A stretch of DNA of 64,000 nt from Serpentinicella alkaliphila (lineage in GTDB: Bacteria; Bacillota; Clostridia; Peptostreptococcales; Natronincolaceae). The notes beneath the pieces were generated by a model that saw only the letters and a program-made list of their open reading frames with translations, made no database searches and was not told the DNA's origin. Shown piece after piece: positions 19,732 through 31,810 of the stretch (position 1 is its first letter; every line of letters starts with the position of its first letter). Location: positions 449,001 through 513,000 of the forward strand of contig NZ_CP058648.1 in the NCBI RefSeq assembly GCF_018141405.1, read 5' to 3'. The translations under genes and the position numbers were made by a program.

Positions 19732-19923
19732 CTAGTTATTTTTCTCTGCTAAATCCTTTTCTGCCATTTCTACTAATCTTCGAGTCATTGTGCCGCCCAG
19801 ACTTCCACCAATAAAACCATTTTTTCTAGAAGGTAAATCTGCCATATCCTTTGAAATCTCATAATTTGAGTTTTTAACTCTTTCTTTTACTTCATCTGGA
19901 ATAAAACTATTGTTCAAAGTCAT
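19732..19923 (-). CDS. Alpha/beta-type small acid-soluble spore protein
   Basis: This 63-aa protein carries the SASP signature RKNGFIGGSLGG followed by MTRRLVEMAEKDL, which matches the DNA-binding C-terminal half of the alpha/beta family. These proteins coat and protect spore DNA. The N-terminal half is short and lacks an obvious GPR protease site, so it is a minor or divergent member. Several starts are possible: GTG at 19926, ATG at 19923, or TTG at 19917. The near-perfect AGAGGTGAT ribosome site (19922-19930) is best spaced for the TTG, so the true protein may be two residues shorter. It supports the organism being a spore former. Confidence 0.85.
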   Translation of the reverse strand: MTLNNSFIPDEVKERVKNSNYEISKDMADLPSRKNGFIGGSLGGTMTRRLVEMAEKDLAEKNN

Positions 19924-19944
19924 CACCTCTGTTTCTTTTTTTTA

Positions 19945-21405
19945 TCAAGTACCACAGAAAGTCCTATAGTCACAACTATTTTCTGTAGGTAAACTTGTAT
20001 ATTCCTCCTGCTCAGTTGTATATGCAAAGGGGTTCGACAAAACACTTAATAGCCTTTTCATTACATCATAATTACCATTCGATGCAGCCTCTAAAGCAGC
20101 TTCTACCCTATGGTTTCTAGGAATAACTGAAGGATTACTATTTCTCATTAACTCATATACTTTTTCTTTAGACTCCTGCTGTCTATCTAATCTAGACTGC
20201 CATAGTTCATTCCACTCTTTAAATCCACTACTTTCAAAAATTTCAGCGCCTTCAAGTTCTTGTAATGTTAAGGCTCTAAAAGTGTTTGTAAAATCAGCCT
20301 TATACTTATGCATTAAGCTAAAAAGATTTTCAATTAGAGGTTCATCCTGACCTTCTTCATTAATTATTCCTAGCTTATTTCTCATTCCTCTCATCCAATG
20401 ACCGTGATATATTTCTGTAAAGTTAGAAACTGCTTCTTGAGCCATTTCAATTCCTTTATCCCGATCCTCATGTAATATTGGTAATAGAGCGTCCGCTAAT
20501 CTAGCAAGATTCCATCCAGCTACATAGGGTTGGTTTACATAAGCATAACGTCCAAATCTATCAATGGAGCTGAATACCGTTTTAGGGTCGTAAATATCCA
20601 TAAATGCACATGGTCCATAATCAATGGTTTCACCACTTATTGTCATATTATCAGTATTCATTACACCATGAATAAATCCAACTAGCTGCCATTTAGCAAT
20701 TAACTTTGCCTGACGATTTATAACTTCTTTTAATAAATATAAGTACGGATTACTCTGTGATTTGTACTCTGGAAAATGTCTTTCTAATGTATAGTCTGCC
20801 AAAGCTTTAAGATTATCAGCAGCAAATTCAGCAGCAAATTGAAATGTTCCAACTCTTATATGACTACTGGCCACTCTCGTTAAAATTGCTCCTAGTTGTT
20901 TAGTTTGTCTATATAAGGTTTCTCCAGTAGTCACTACAGCTAAACTTCTTGTTGTTGGTATGCCTAAGCTATGCATGGCTTCACTAATAATATATTCTCT
21001 TAACATTGGACCAATTGCAGCACGTCCGTCCCCAGCCCGAGAGTATGGAGTTTCACCGGGCCCTTTAAGCTGAATGTCGAATCGTTCCCCCTTTGGAGTA
21101 ATTTGTTCACCTAAAAGTATTGCTCTACCGTCACCTAACATAGTAAAACCACCATACTGATGACCAGCATAGGCCTGGGCTATTGGAGTTGTATCTTCAA
21201 TTACATGATTTCCGCCTAGTACATTTATACCTTCTTTTTTTTCCAGAAACTCTGGATTTAATCCTAAGGACAAGGCTAGAGGAATATTAAGAATAACAAG
21301 TTCAGGGGATTTTACTGGCGTAGGATTTACTTTTGAATAAAACTGTTTTGGTAAACTAGTATAACTATCGTCTAAATTCCACCCACTATGATTTTTATTT
21401 ATCAT
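19945..21405 (-). CDS. selO: SelO/YdiU pseudokinase-fold protein AMPylase
   Basis: This 486-aa SelO-family protein (formerly UPF0061) transfers AMP from ATP to protein hydroxyl groups. Hallmarks are [37 protein letters not shown], the catalytic HGVMNTDNM, and the metal-binding DYGPCAF. The C-terminus ends YRTFCGT, with the conserved penultimate-region Cys that is selenocysteine in animal homologues. The sequence here is an ordinary Cys codon. The start is preceded by AAAGGAGAA. In other bacteria SelO responds to oxidative stress, and hemerythrin and KatG elsewhere in this window fit an oxygen-protection theme. The SASP gene follows on the same strand. Confidence 0.95.
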   Translation of the reverse strand: MINKNHSGWNLDDSYTSLPKQFYSKVNPTPVKSPELVILNIPLALSLGLNPEFLEKKEGINVLGGNHVIEDTTPIAQAYAGHQYGGFTMLGDGRAILLGEQITPKGERFDIQLKGPGETPYSRAGDGRAAIGPMLREYIISEAMHSLGIPTTRSLAVVTTGETLYRQTKQLGAILTRVASSHIRVGTFQFAAEFAADNLKALADYTLERHFPEYKSQSNPYLYLLKEVINRQAKLIAKWQLVGFIHGVMNTDNMTISGETIDYGPCAFMDIYDPKTVFSSIDRFGRYAYVNQPYVAGWNLARLADALLPILHEDRDKGIEMAQEAVSNFTEIYHGHWMRGMRNKLGIINEEGQDEPLIENLFSLMHKYKADFTNTFRALTLQELEGAEIFESSGFKEWNELWQSRLDRQQESKEKVYELMRNSNPSVIPRNHRVEAALEAASNGNYDVMKRLLSVLSNPFAYTTEQEEYTSLPTENSCDYRTFCGT

Positions 21406-21576
21406 ATATTCCTTTTCTCCTTTAAATTTTTTATTTAATTAATATCCATAAAAATACAATATACTCAAATTTAAATTAATATACTTAACTTTATTATCTG
21501 CTCAAGCAACTTAACTATACAGTATACATAATGAATGAGAATATTTCATATATTTACAAATTTTTATAAAAAAAAG

Positions 21577-21620
21577 ACTATTGTAGTCAATTATTAATCA
21601 AATTGGCACAATAGTTTTTT
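21577..21620. terminator. Hairpin with A and T tracts
   Basis: The arms ACTATTGT (21577-21584) and ACAATAGT (21608-21615) pair. There are A residues before and T residues after, so it could act in either direction. The loop is long (23 bases). Confidence 0.45.
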
Positions 21621-21641
21621 AAAACTATTTTGTTACTTTAA

Positions 21642-22011
21642 TTATTCAGAAATAATATTTATTTTATTAGCTACACTCTCTATTATATTATTAACGTCTT
21701 CATGACCTAGATATATTACTCCATTACGCTCTTCCCTTTTAATGCACCTACAATCTTGAATTCTTCTGTATCATAAACCATTAAGTTATCAAAATTTCCG
21801 TATATTCAAGTTTAAGAAATTCACTTTCATAAAACTTTGCTAGATTTTCAGTTAGCCCTTTAACCATAAATGAAAACCTTAACTGATAGATTCTATTAGA
21901 TATACTTGGTACAAAAACAATTGATATAATATAGGCTGCAGATCCTAAGGCAAATGCTCTATTGGTTTTTCTCCTTTTTACAAGCCTTCTGATGCCATAG
22001 CTGACAACCAT
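21642..22011 (-). pseudogene. Decayed gene of unknown function with at least two frameshifts
   Basis: The first frame (21781-22011) has a hydrophobic stretch (FALGSAAYIISIVFVP) and then FSFMVKGLTENLAKFYESEF. Reading on in other frames gives DNLMVYDTEEFKIVGALKG, then RNGVIYLGHEDVNNIIES, ending NKINIISE at 21642. The pieces read naturally as one protein of about 120 residues broken twice. I do not recognise the family. Confidence 0.45.
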
Positions 22012-22317
22012 ATTTCATGCTCACGGATATCCCAATAGTTATTTGGACGAAGTCTATACTGTATTTTTCATCTAATCACCTTTCTATAAGCTACTCCTAA
22101 CATTTAAAAAGATATTGTGCAACCTAGTATCACATAGTATCATATTAATATTTAACCTGAATTATTCATGAGAAAAATTTAATACAACTTCTAATTCAAA
22201 AATGACTTGTTTGTTAATGTAAAAGGTCTCTACATTTATAAGAGACTTAAAAATGGGCAGACTTATCCCCGAATAGTCAATTATGATTTTTGAAGTTGTA
22301 AAGAACTTTATTTTTTA
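22012..22317. other. Gene-free stretch beside two decayed elements
   Basis: I see no credible ORF here. A hairpin AGGTCTCT...AGAGACTT lies at about 22226-22250 and may be the edge of the IS1380 element. Confidence 0.4.
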
Positions 22318-23181
22318 TTACTCTAGCTTAGGGATTTTCATTATGTTATCAAATATCTCATTAAACTCCTTTTGATACGGGCAGCTACTACACAGTTTAA
22401 ATGTAAGGTATCTTGCTGATTTAACGATTTTCGAAGCTATCTTAATAAGTTTTAAACGTATGGTATTTATCTGCATTTTTCTCATATGCTTAGGAAGTAC
22501 CAGCCGTCTAAACAAATTAAAAAGATTGTAAGCTAATACATGTAATTGCAGTCGATTAGCGTTAACTATTTTACTCTGACTACTGGTAGAGCAGAAATCA
22601 AAACCGTTTTTACACTCTTTAATAAAATTCTCCATGTTCCCCCTGTTTGAGTAAAAAGCGAAAAGTTTTGTTGGAGATAGACTCATGTTGGTTACTATAA
22701 AGGTATGCTGATATATAAATTGATTAGCTGGTTTTTCTACTTTTACTACAACTCGTCTAGGATAATTCCAGCTAGCTGCTTTATATAAAAATTCATCATA
22801 TACTACAGCATAATCAAGTTTATTTTGAGCTGTAATTTCGTCTAATAAAGTAGTAGCATATCGTGATAGTTTATAGAGATTCTGATTTGCCTTTAGACGA
22901 ATTGCATATGACACCGAGCTTGTTTCACATTGTTTAAATAATTCAGGTACATCAAAACCGCTATCACCTCGTAAATACGAGCTAGCATCGGGATAATTAA
23001 TTTCGTATTCATCTAGTAAAGGCTGCATAAAATCAACAACACCATTGGATGTGTATACTGTACCATCTCGCAGTTGAGCTTTTAGAAAATCTCCAGTTAA
23101 ACCGTCATAACAAAGTAATGGATGATAGCCATTAGCACTATAATGGAAATTAAATCCTTTACCTTCTTGGACTCCAATGGT
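22318..23181 (-). pseudogene. IS1380-family transposase, N-terminally truncated
   Basis: The frame from 23181 reads TIGVQEGKGFNFHYSANGYH, LLCYDGLTGDFLKAQL and SNGVVDFMQPLLDEY, all characteristic of the IS1380 DDE domain, and continues to a normal C-terminus. The later motifs LRGDSGFDVPEL and FYSNRGNMENFIKECKNGFDF contain the second Asp and the Glu region. Upstream of 23181 the frame meets a stop codon and unrelated sequence, so about the first 130 residues, with the first catalytic Asp region, are missing. The copy is inactive. Confidence 0.85.
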
Positions 23182-23433
23182 TTAATTTTACTATAATACT
23201 AAATTTATTAAGGTGGTGAAAGCAAGTAAATGAGGTTGTTAAAAAACTATGGAAAAATGCTTTTTTGTTAGAAACGGTGTATCCTATATGGATATTAATG
23301 CTTTAAGTTATATTTTTGAAGAAAACCCCGATGATTAGAATATAAAAATAATAAAGTAAATGCCAGTCTGTTAAGAAAATAGATTGTCATTTTTAATACT
23401 ATTTATTAAAAAGTTTTTCAAAATGGAACTTAA
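23182..23433. other. Short gene-free stretch with a possible 29-codon relic ORF
   Basis: On the plus strand 23249-23338 encodes MEKCFFVRNGVSYMD, then about 14 more residues ending ENPDD. It is preceded by AGGTGGTGA and a five-codon frame. It has no convincing ribosome site and looks like a gene relic. Confidence 0.3.
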
Positions 23434-24060
23434 TTAATTAGTTATTTTTATAGTACCAATAACCTTTTTGTATAGTTTATCCCTGTCCATAATATTTGAA
23501 TGTATTACATCAAATACAGATTTTATCGACCTTTCGATAGTTTCCCTTTGTAAATTTTTATTTTCAGACAAATACATAAGATACATTGGAAATCCACCTT
23601 CTAATGTTGGCAGTTCATATTCTAATGATAAAATTTGCGCGCCTTTTCTTTTGTAAAACTCTAGCCTTCTTTCTTGGTTAGAATCTAAGCCATTTGGTAT
23701 CTCAGCTTCTATAAACATACCCTGGTATGCACTTCCAAAATATGAAATGATCTGGTCCATAATTAATGATCCTAATCCCTTAGACCTAAATCTTTTTTCT
23801 ATAGCAAAAAAATCTAACCATAGTGTCCTCTCATGTTCAATTGTATATATAAACGCATATCCTATTCTTTCACTTTCACCATAATTTTTAATTAATAATA
23901 GTCTGTATTTTCCTGTTTCCATAAGTGTTTTTAAATATTCAAAGCTCTTCCTTTCATTTTCAGGAAAATCAGAACAATAGCTTTTATATAGATTATTTAG
24001 GTCTTCTATTGTACCTCGCTCAATTATAGTATCATTAGTTTTTTTATGGTCTTCGTTCAT
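23434..24060 (-). CDS. GNAT-family N-acetyltransferase
   Basis: This 208-aa protein has the GNAT acetyl-CoA loop RFRSKGLGSLIMDQI (about 99-113) after the beta4 strand WLDFFAIEKR. The FYKRKGAQIL motif near residue 140 closes the fold. About 35 extra residues follow, ending KKVIGTIKITN. The acceptor substrate cannot be told from sequence. It stands alone between the IS1380 remnant and the divergent transpeptidase gene. Confidence 0.85.
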   Translation of the reverse strand: MNEDHKKTNDTIIERGTIEDLNNLYKSYCSDFPENERKSFEYLKTLMETGKYRLLLIKNYGESERIGYAFIYTIEHERTLWLDFFAIEKRFRSKGLGSLIMDQIISYFGSAYQGMFIEAEIPNGLDSNQERRLEFYKRKGAQILSLEYELPTLEGGFPMYLMYLSENKNLQRETIERSIKSVFDVIHSNIMDRDKLYKKVIGTIKITN

Positions 24061-24264
24061 TTTATGATTATCAACTCCTTATCACCTTTGTTTCTATTGT
24101 TATTATTCCTTGTAGTATTTTCAATATATAAATTCTTTTACTAATGAATAATTAATCCTACTATTTTCCTATTTTACATATTAGAAGTAATAAGTAAAGG
24201 TGTTTCTAAAATATTGTCGAATTATACAAGCTTAAATTATTTGCAGAATGGAGCGACATAATTA

Positions 24265-25638
24265 ATGAGTAGTGTGACAGAAAATGAATTAACACGTTTT
24301 AGAAAGTATAGAAATCTCAAGAAAAAAATGCGTAATAAATTATGTATCCTTCTACTTATAACTGCATTGTCTCTTCTAAGTTTTATATTTATCTTTACTA
24401 AAGATACTACGTTAGTATGTATAACCTCAGCTTCAACCAACTCATACCCTCAAACAGAGAACTTTACCCCTAATTTAGAGGAAGAAAGTCTAGTTAATAC
24501 ACATAGTGAGCAAGCTGAAAATATTAAGGAATATAGTAATAGTAATGCTGTTAATACAACAGCATTTAACAACTCAGTACCTGTTGTTACCACTAAAATA
24601 GAGTCCAAGGTAGAACAGATAGAGGAAAAACTTATTGATGAGGAAAGAATAGGCATTTCAACAATTGATGTTTTAAATAAACAAATTATTGTTTATCACC
24701 AATTAACTCCGGGAGATACAATATTTAGTCTATCTAAAAAACATTATAACTCCGCGAAGTTTGTTAATAAATTAGAAGTTGATAATAACATTAAAAACTC
24801 TAGTGTAGATTTAAAGGCAGGAAGTACACTAAATATATTAAATCCTAAAATTTTAGATGTGTACACAGTTAAAACTGGAGATACGATTTTTAGTATAACT
24901 AAGCATTACTTTAGCCGAGCATTGTACACTAATTTCATACAGAGTACAAATGGGATAAACAATCCAAATACAGACATAAAAGCGGGAATGAAATTAAAAT
25001 TGCCCTTGATTAACAATACTTTAGAGTATATTGTTCAGCCTGGAGAAACTCTATATAGTATCATTTCAAAACACTTTGAACTCTCAAGTTTTCAGGAATA
25101 TATTGTAAAACATAATAATATAACTGCCCCAGATCTATTAAAATCTGGGACTGTGTTAGAGATTCCAAACCCCTTTTTTGTTGAAGATACTATTATAAAA
25201 AAAAGACCAATTAAAATAAATACAATCACAGCAAATACTCTTAATCAACAAAAAGAATCGTATATTGTTGAAATAAGTATCTCTAATAATTCTCTATCTA
25301 TTTTAAGTGATAATAAAATAGTTCGTACTTTTAAAGTCGCCACTGGTAAAAATAATTCAACACCAACTGGCACCTTTAAAATAGTAAACAAAATACAGAA
25401 TCCATGGTATTCTCCAAAGGGCATACCCGGTGGTTCACCTGAAAATCCCCTAGGTACAAGGTGGTTAGGTTTAGATGTTGCGGATTCCAATGGAACCATT
25501 TACGGTATACATGGAACAAACGAGCCTTACTCAATAGGAAAATATGTAAGCCAAGGATGTATCAGAATGCACAATAAAGATGTAGAATGGTTATTTACAA
25601 ACCTTCCAATCGGAACTGTAGTAGCTATAAAAAAATAG
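24265..25638 (+). CDS. LysM-repeat L,D-transpeptidase (YkuD domain)
   Basis: This 457-aa cell-wall enzyme cross-links or anchors peptidoglycan. Residues 25-44 form a membrane anchor. Three LysM repeats follow at about 147-193, 200-247 and 254-301, each with a PGDT or TGDT or PGET motif. The catalytic YkuD domain spans 333-457, with His416 in IHGTNEP and the nucleophile Cys432 in SQGCIRMHN. All active-site motifs are intact. A GGAG site lies 12 bases before the ATG, a slightly long spacing. The protein should sit outside the membrane and bind glycan through the LysM units. Confidence 0.95.
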   Translation: MSSVTENELTRFRKYRNLKKKMRNKLCILLLITALSLLSFIFIFTKDTTLVCITSASTNSYPQTENFTPNLEEESLVNTHSEQAENIKEYSNSNAVNTTAFNNSVPVVTTKIESKVEQIEEKLIDEERIGISTIDVLNKQIIVYHQLTPGDTIFSLSKKHYNSAKFVNKLEVDNNIKNSSVDLKAGSTLNILNPKILDVYTVKTGDTIFSITKHYFSRALYTNFIQSTNGINNPNTDIKAGMKLKLPLINNTLEYIVQPGETLYSIISKHFELSSFQEYIVKHNNITAPDLLKSGTVLEIPNPFFVEDTIIKKRPIKINTITANTLNQQKESYIVEISISNNSLSILSDNKIVRTFKVATGKNNSTPTGTFKIVNKIQNPWYSPKGIPGGSPENPLGTRWLGLDVADSNGTIYGIHGTNEPYSIGKYVSQGCIRMHNKDVEWLFTNLPIGTVVAIKK

Positions 25639-25701
25639 CATTTTTTATAGAAATAAATCCATCATAAAAACACAAATACTAACTAGTAAGCTTCAGATAC
25701 T

Positions 25702-26082
25702 TTAATCTATAATAAAAAATTCTTTACGGTTAAAGTCTTCTATATCAGTTATCTCTTTTCCAAACCAACTAGGTTTCTGAAAATTTCTCGATTCCTCAAG
25801 GTTTTTGAAATTTACACAAATAACCATTAAACTCTTTTCACACTGGTAAATATCAACTTCATAGGTATAAGGTTCACATAGAGCTTTATACCTATATCTT
25901 ACTATTGAATTTTTTAAAATTTCATCAAAAATACCGTCATACTCATTAGTATCATGATATTTCTTTAAGACTACTCTATTATTAAGTGGTCTGTAAATTA
26001 TAGTAAACTCAGAAAATTCCGTACAACATAACAGTCTATATATTAAAAATTTTCTTTTTATAATAGCCGCTCGCCCCTTCAA
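25702..26082 (-). CDS. Degenerate CYTH-like protein (triphosphatase fold), catalytic motif lost
   Basis: This 126-aa protein looks like a shortened CYTH domain (adenylate cyclase IV / thiamine triphosphatase superfamily). The C-terminal half fits well: IVRYRYKALCEPYTYEVDIY, then a strand, then FQKPSWFGKEIT, which corresponds to the FxxPxWFGxEVT signature. The N-terminal ExExK catalytic motif, expected as EIERKFLI, reads IIKRKFLI, so both glutamates are gone, and the middle tunnel strands are shortened. It is probably not a working triphosphatase. It could be a decaying gene or a binding-only relative. Confidence 0.5.
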   Translation of the reverse strand: MKGRAAIIKRKFLIYRLLCCTEFSEFTIIYRPLNNRVVLKKYHDTNEYDGIFDEILKNSIVRYRYKALCEPYTYEVDIYQCEKSLMVICVNFKNLEESRNFQKPSWFGKEITDIEDFNRKEFFIID

Positions 26083-26434
26083 TTTATATTGTTTAAGAGT
26101 ATTTGATATTATAGATCTCCATTATTTACTCTATCTTTAGCTATATTAGTATCTCACCCAAAATATTATTGATTGAGCACCACTGGTTTTACCCACTTAA
26201 TTTATATGAATATTCCACATAATAAATTAAACCTATCAAACCTATTCTCTCCTTAGTTTCTTATCTAATTTACTGATATTTAGTTCAAAATATTACTCAA
26301 TACTTGCTATTTTTCAAAATTTTGAGAGCTTGGATTAGATTAGTAAACTTAATTTGTCTAGCTCTTTTTAAGCTTTCTCTATTGCTCTTATACGTTTTTT
26401 ACTTAAATTTTAAAACAAGGGCTAATAAAATAGC
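26083..26434. other. Gene-free stretch between the CYTH-like gene and the katG terminator
   Basis: I see no ORF, RNA or repeat of note. The sequence is very AT-rich. It holds the promoter side of the CYTH-like gene and ends at the katG terminator. Confidence 0.4.
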
Positions 26435-26466
26435 GCCTTCTCAAACTATTATTAGTTAGAGAAGGC
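26435..26466 (-). terminator. Rho-independent terminator of katG
   Basis: The arms GCCTTCTCAAACTA (26435-26448) and TAGTTAGAGAAGGC (26453-26466) pair with one mismatch. On the minus strand GCTATTTTATT follows. Confidence 0.85.
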
Positions 26467-26497
26467 ATAAAAGTCTTGCCACTAAAAACTTATGCTT

Positions 26498-28705
<2,208 letters not shown>

Positions 28706-28714
28706 TTAAAATTT

Positions 28715-29257
28715 TTATTCATTTCCCGATTGCAATATATTTATGCGCTTTAAAACAGATTTCGAAAGATTTACGGCTACTATACCTAGTCCTGCACTAA
28801 GCAGGCCTACAACTAATATCCACCAATTTGGTAAAATATCAGCTCTACTATTAGTAAACAATCTAGTTATCGCTAAAGCACATACACCCATATACCCAGA
28901 AAACATTACACTTCCCTAAAATACCTTTATTTCATTGCTCTTTATACCAATTATTGAAAACTGTGCAAGAAAAGCGGTTAATAATATAGCTCCTCCCATA
29001 AATAAACTTATCATAGTCATGGTTATTGCAAAAACAACTCCAAACTTGAGTAGTATTAATTTTGATTTAGCTTTTAATTGGATAACATAGGTCACCATAG
29101 ATAAGTACGGAGACAAAAGTATATACTTAACACCAGGCATCGGAATTATAGAACTAGCTACAAAAATAGCTATTCCACCACCAATTATTGTAGCTACACC
29201 AACTGCAATAATTGCCATTTCTTTGATTTTCCTATGATCTTCATCCAAATGCACCAC
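28715..29257 (-). pseudogene. Small multi-pass membrane protein interrupted by an in-frame TAG (or two adjacent ORFs)
   Basis: One reading frame runs from the ATG at 29257 to 28715 except for a single TAG at about 28919-28921. The upstream part (113 aa) has three or four membrane segments (for example MAIIAVGVATIIGGGIAIFV). The downstream part (63 aa from an ATG at 28906) has two more (WWILVVGLLSAGLGIVAV). Read through, the product is about 180 residues with five or six helices, a size seen in ECF-type substrate components, but I cannot assign a family. An AGGGAAG site before the second ATG would also permit two separate proteins. It is upstream of katG on the same strand. Confidence 0.5.
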
Positions 29258-29382
29258 ATCCCTATATCATTCATAAGATAATTCATTTTTTGTATATACC
29301 CAAATTATTCAATGTATAACTTATAGAATACTTATTTAATTACCCCTTCTATGATAGTAAATTGATAAAGAATACCCAAACA

Positions 29383-29412
29383 AAAAAGCACCTATCTTTA
29401 TTAATAGATGCC
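29383..29412 (-). terminator. Terminator downstream of the broken phaC
   Basis: On the minus strand GGCATCTAT and ATAGGTGCT form a stem with G-U pairs, followed by TTTTTTG. Confidence 0.6.
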
Positions 29413-29431
29413 TTGTAATATAAATTCTTTT

Positions 29432-30506
29432 CTAGTTCTTACTTCTATCTAATAGCCATTTTGCTACTTTCGGGGCAATCTCCTTTTGTGAACGGGAGCT
29501 TGCTACTATTCCAGCATGACCTACTGGATATGTTACTAATTCTTTATCTTTACTTCCTACTGCATCATTTAATGGTTTTGATGCAGCTGGTACAATTAAA
29601 TTATCTTTATCTCCTACTACATTTAATAGGGGCATTGTTACATTTTTAAGGTCTACTTTTTTGCCTCCTAATGTAAATTCCCCTTTTATTAATTTGTTAT
29701 CCTGCCATAGATCCTTCATATATTTTCTATAGGCTTCTCCTGCTTGACCTGGACTATCAAATAACCATTTTTCCATACCTAAAAAGTCTGATAAGAAGTT
29801 TTTATCGTCTAATCCATCTATTAATCCTATATACTTATCTACTAGTAGGCTATATGGCTTTAAGGATACAAAACATGAATTTAAAAATGTTCCTGGTACT
29901 ATTCCGTATGCATCCACAAGCCCATCTACATTCATATCCTTTGCCCATTTAAATAGTAGTCCGTCATCTGTACTAAAATCAAAGGGCGCTGCTATTGTTA
30001 CTAGGTTTTTTATTTTCTCTGGGTATAGGGCTGAGTAAATTGTACAGAAGGTTACCCTGGCATTTGGATATTATGTTTATTTTATCTAGGTTGTGTGTCT
30101 TTCTTATATAGTCTATTGCATTTCCTAGATATCCCTCTATATAGTCCTCCATAGTTATGTATCTATCCTCTGCTGTCGGATATCCCCAATCTACTATATA
30201 TAGGTCTAGACCTTCATCTAGCAGCTTCTTTATAAAGCTTTTGTCTCTTTGTATATCCATTATATAGGATCTATTCATTAGGGCGTAAACTACTAATGTT
30301 GGTATTTTGGTTTTAGGTTTTGTTGTTGAAATATAGCGGTATAGCTTCATTTTATCTTCTTGATACACTAGTTCCTTCGGTGTCTTATCATGGTCCTCAT
30401 ACTCTATATTCATTAAAACATCTATTCCATCTATTAACTTTTGTTGTTTTTGTAATACCTTTGACATTGCCTCAGCATAGATGTCTGTGTTAGAAGCTTG
30501 ATTCAA
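29432..30506 (-). pseudogene. phaC: Class III PHA synthase PhaC, frameshifted at the active-site box
   Basis: PhaC polymerises 3-hydroxyacyl-CoA into polyhydroxyalkanoate. The N-terminal frame (29979-30506) ends normally through YIVDWGYPTAEDRY and DKINIISKCQG. The next codons are out of frame. From about 30050 a second frame gives TFCTIYSALYPEKIKNLVTI, DDGLLFKWAKD and the rest to DRSKN. Total span is 1075 bases, two short of 359 codons, so a net loss of two bases at about 30050-30056 breaks the GxCxGG nucleophile box directly after the catalytic Cys. The first Gly of the box also reads Ser-Lys-Cys. The expected length (358 aa), the Asp region VVGDKDNLIVP and the His region YPVGHAGIV fit class III. 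phaE lies 56 bases upstream. Confidence 0.88.
29442..29758. repeat. 317-bp direct repeat, copy 1 (phaC 3' end)
   Basis: It is identical to 63684-64000 except at 29498 (G here, A at 63740), a synonymous change of AGC to AGT in a Ser codon. The copies lie in the same orientation. The match starts near the end of the gene and is cut by the window edge, so the true repeat may be longer. Confidence 0.97.
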
Positions 30507-30562
30507 AATTCTCCACCTCTTTTAATTTGTTGTTATAGTCTTTTTTATCTATTTTTTTCTAA

Positions 30563-31648
30563 TTACTTTTTACTTTTTTCTTTTTCGCTATTTACTTCTT
30601 TTAATGCTTTAAATTCATCTAACTCTTTTCTTAGGCTTTTTATTTCTTTTTTCATTTCGTATACTGTTTTATATAAACTGTCCATCTCTGATTTTTTTGC
30701 TATTGGCATAAATGTTAAGTACTCTTCCCATAACTTATCTACTTCTATTTTAAAACTTGTCATTGCATCTAATGTATGGCCTACTAACTTACTAAAGTCA
30801 TCTGAAAAAAATAATCTATCAAAGGCATTATTTATTTCTTTAGTCCAATATTTATAAAACTCTTCAAAGGATTTTGGTTGCATTCCTTCTTTATACATTG
30901 CTGCATAATCATTTAATGTCTTTTTCATTGTTTCTTGACCTAATTTATATATATTTGCTAAGTATTCATTTAAATGTACATTAAATCTAATGTATTTATC
31001 TAGACTATCAAATTGTTTTTCTAATAGCTCTCTGTTTATTCCCATCATTGGTGTGTTTAGGAATTTACTAAAGGAGTTATCATAGTTTTCTTTCCATAGC
31101 TTTAAGTATTCTAAGTATGCTGAAGGATCGTTTAATAGTCCTCTAAAAAATGCATCACTTAATTCTTTTTCATTTCCTATCCATGGTTCCCAGAACTTAT
31201 TTGTTGCTGATCTATATGATTCCATTACTGACATGGATTGCTCTAGTACTTTTTTCATTGGCTCTGGTAACAGTGGTATATAGTGTTTATTCATGTATTC
31301 TGAATATTGCTCTCTCCACTCTTCAAAAGCTACCTTCATAGCTTCTGCTGTTGGCTCAAATGTATCTTCTTTTAGCTTCTGCCAGATTTTAAATACACTA
31401 TAGTACGCATCTGTGCTTTCATTCATTTTCTTTAATACTTGGTATGGATCACCCATATAGTTGCTATTTAGTTTATTAGTTAGTTCCATTATATCCTTTA
31501 AAAAACTTAAAGGTTTATTATTTATGTCTTTACTAGCTTCCAATACCTCTTCACTAATTGGATTAAACATTTTTTGCCACACTTCAAACATATTTTTTTG
31601 TGCCTCCATCGACTGACTGAACATATTAATACCTGTACTTGTTTTCAT
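30563..31648 (-). CDS. phaE: PHA synthase subunit PhaE
   Basis: This 361-aa helical partner of PhaC forms the class III PHA synthase on granules. It contains MNKHYIPLLPEPMKK near residue 130, SFEEFYKYWTKEIN near 270, and the C-terminal motif MPIAKKSEMDSLYKTVYEM followed by a charged coiled coil (about 320-361). The ATG at 31648 is preceded by GGGAGGAAAAGG. It is upstream of the frameshifted phaC in the same transcript. An IS4-type element lies 162 bases upstream of the start, and could have displaced the original promoter. The gene itself looks intact. Confidence 0.9.
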   Translation of the reverse strand: MKTSTGINMFSQSMEAQKNMFEVWQKMFNPISEEVLEASKDINNKPLSFLKDIMELTNKLNSNYMGDPYQVLKKMNESTDAYYSVFKIWQKLKEDTFEPTAEAMKVAFEEWREQYSEYMNKHYIPLLPEPMKKVLEQSMSVMESYRSATNKFWEPWIGNEKELSDAFFRGLLNDPSAYLEYLKLWKENYDNSFSKFLNTPMMGINRELLEKQFDSLDKYIRFNVHLNEYLANIYKLGQETMKKTLNDYAAMYKEGMQPKSFEEFYKYWTKEINNAFDRLFFSDDFSKLVGHTLDAMTSFKIEVDKLWEEYLTFMPIAKKSEMDSLYKTVYEMKKEIKSLRKELDEFKALKEVNSEKEKSKK

Positions 31649-31803
31649 ACCTTTTCCTCCCGGTTATTTGTATTTTTTTATTGTTTTTAAACTTCTCACA
31701 GTTCTTATCTTCTGTTAATTATCTCTTATGTAAGTATAAAATAGCAGTATTAACTCCCTTTTAAATCCATGTAATGTTTATGTAAAATTTTGTATATATA
31801 GTT

Positions 31804-31810
31804 AAATTTT
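31804..31810. repeat. Target-site duplication, left copy (AAATTTT)
   Basis: AAATTTT abuts the left terminal repeat of the IS element and is repeated exactly at 33493-33499. Such a short duplication marks the original insertion site. Confidence 0.85.

Noticed and set aside
23249-23338. 29-codon ORF MEKCFFVRNGV on the plus strand
   Set aside because: No suitable ribosome site, next to a truncated transposon; likely a relic.
26083-26434. Possible small RNA between CYTH-like and katG
   Set aside because: Only the katG terminator forms a strong hairpin. No promoter-terminator pair frames an RNA.
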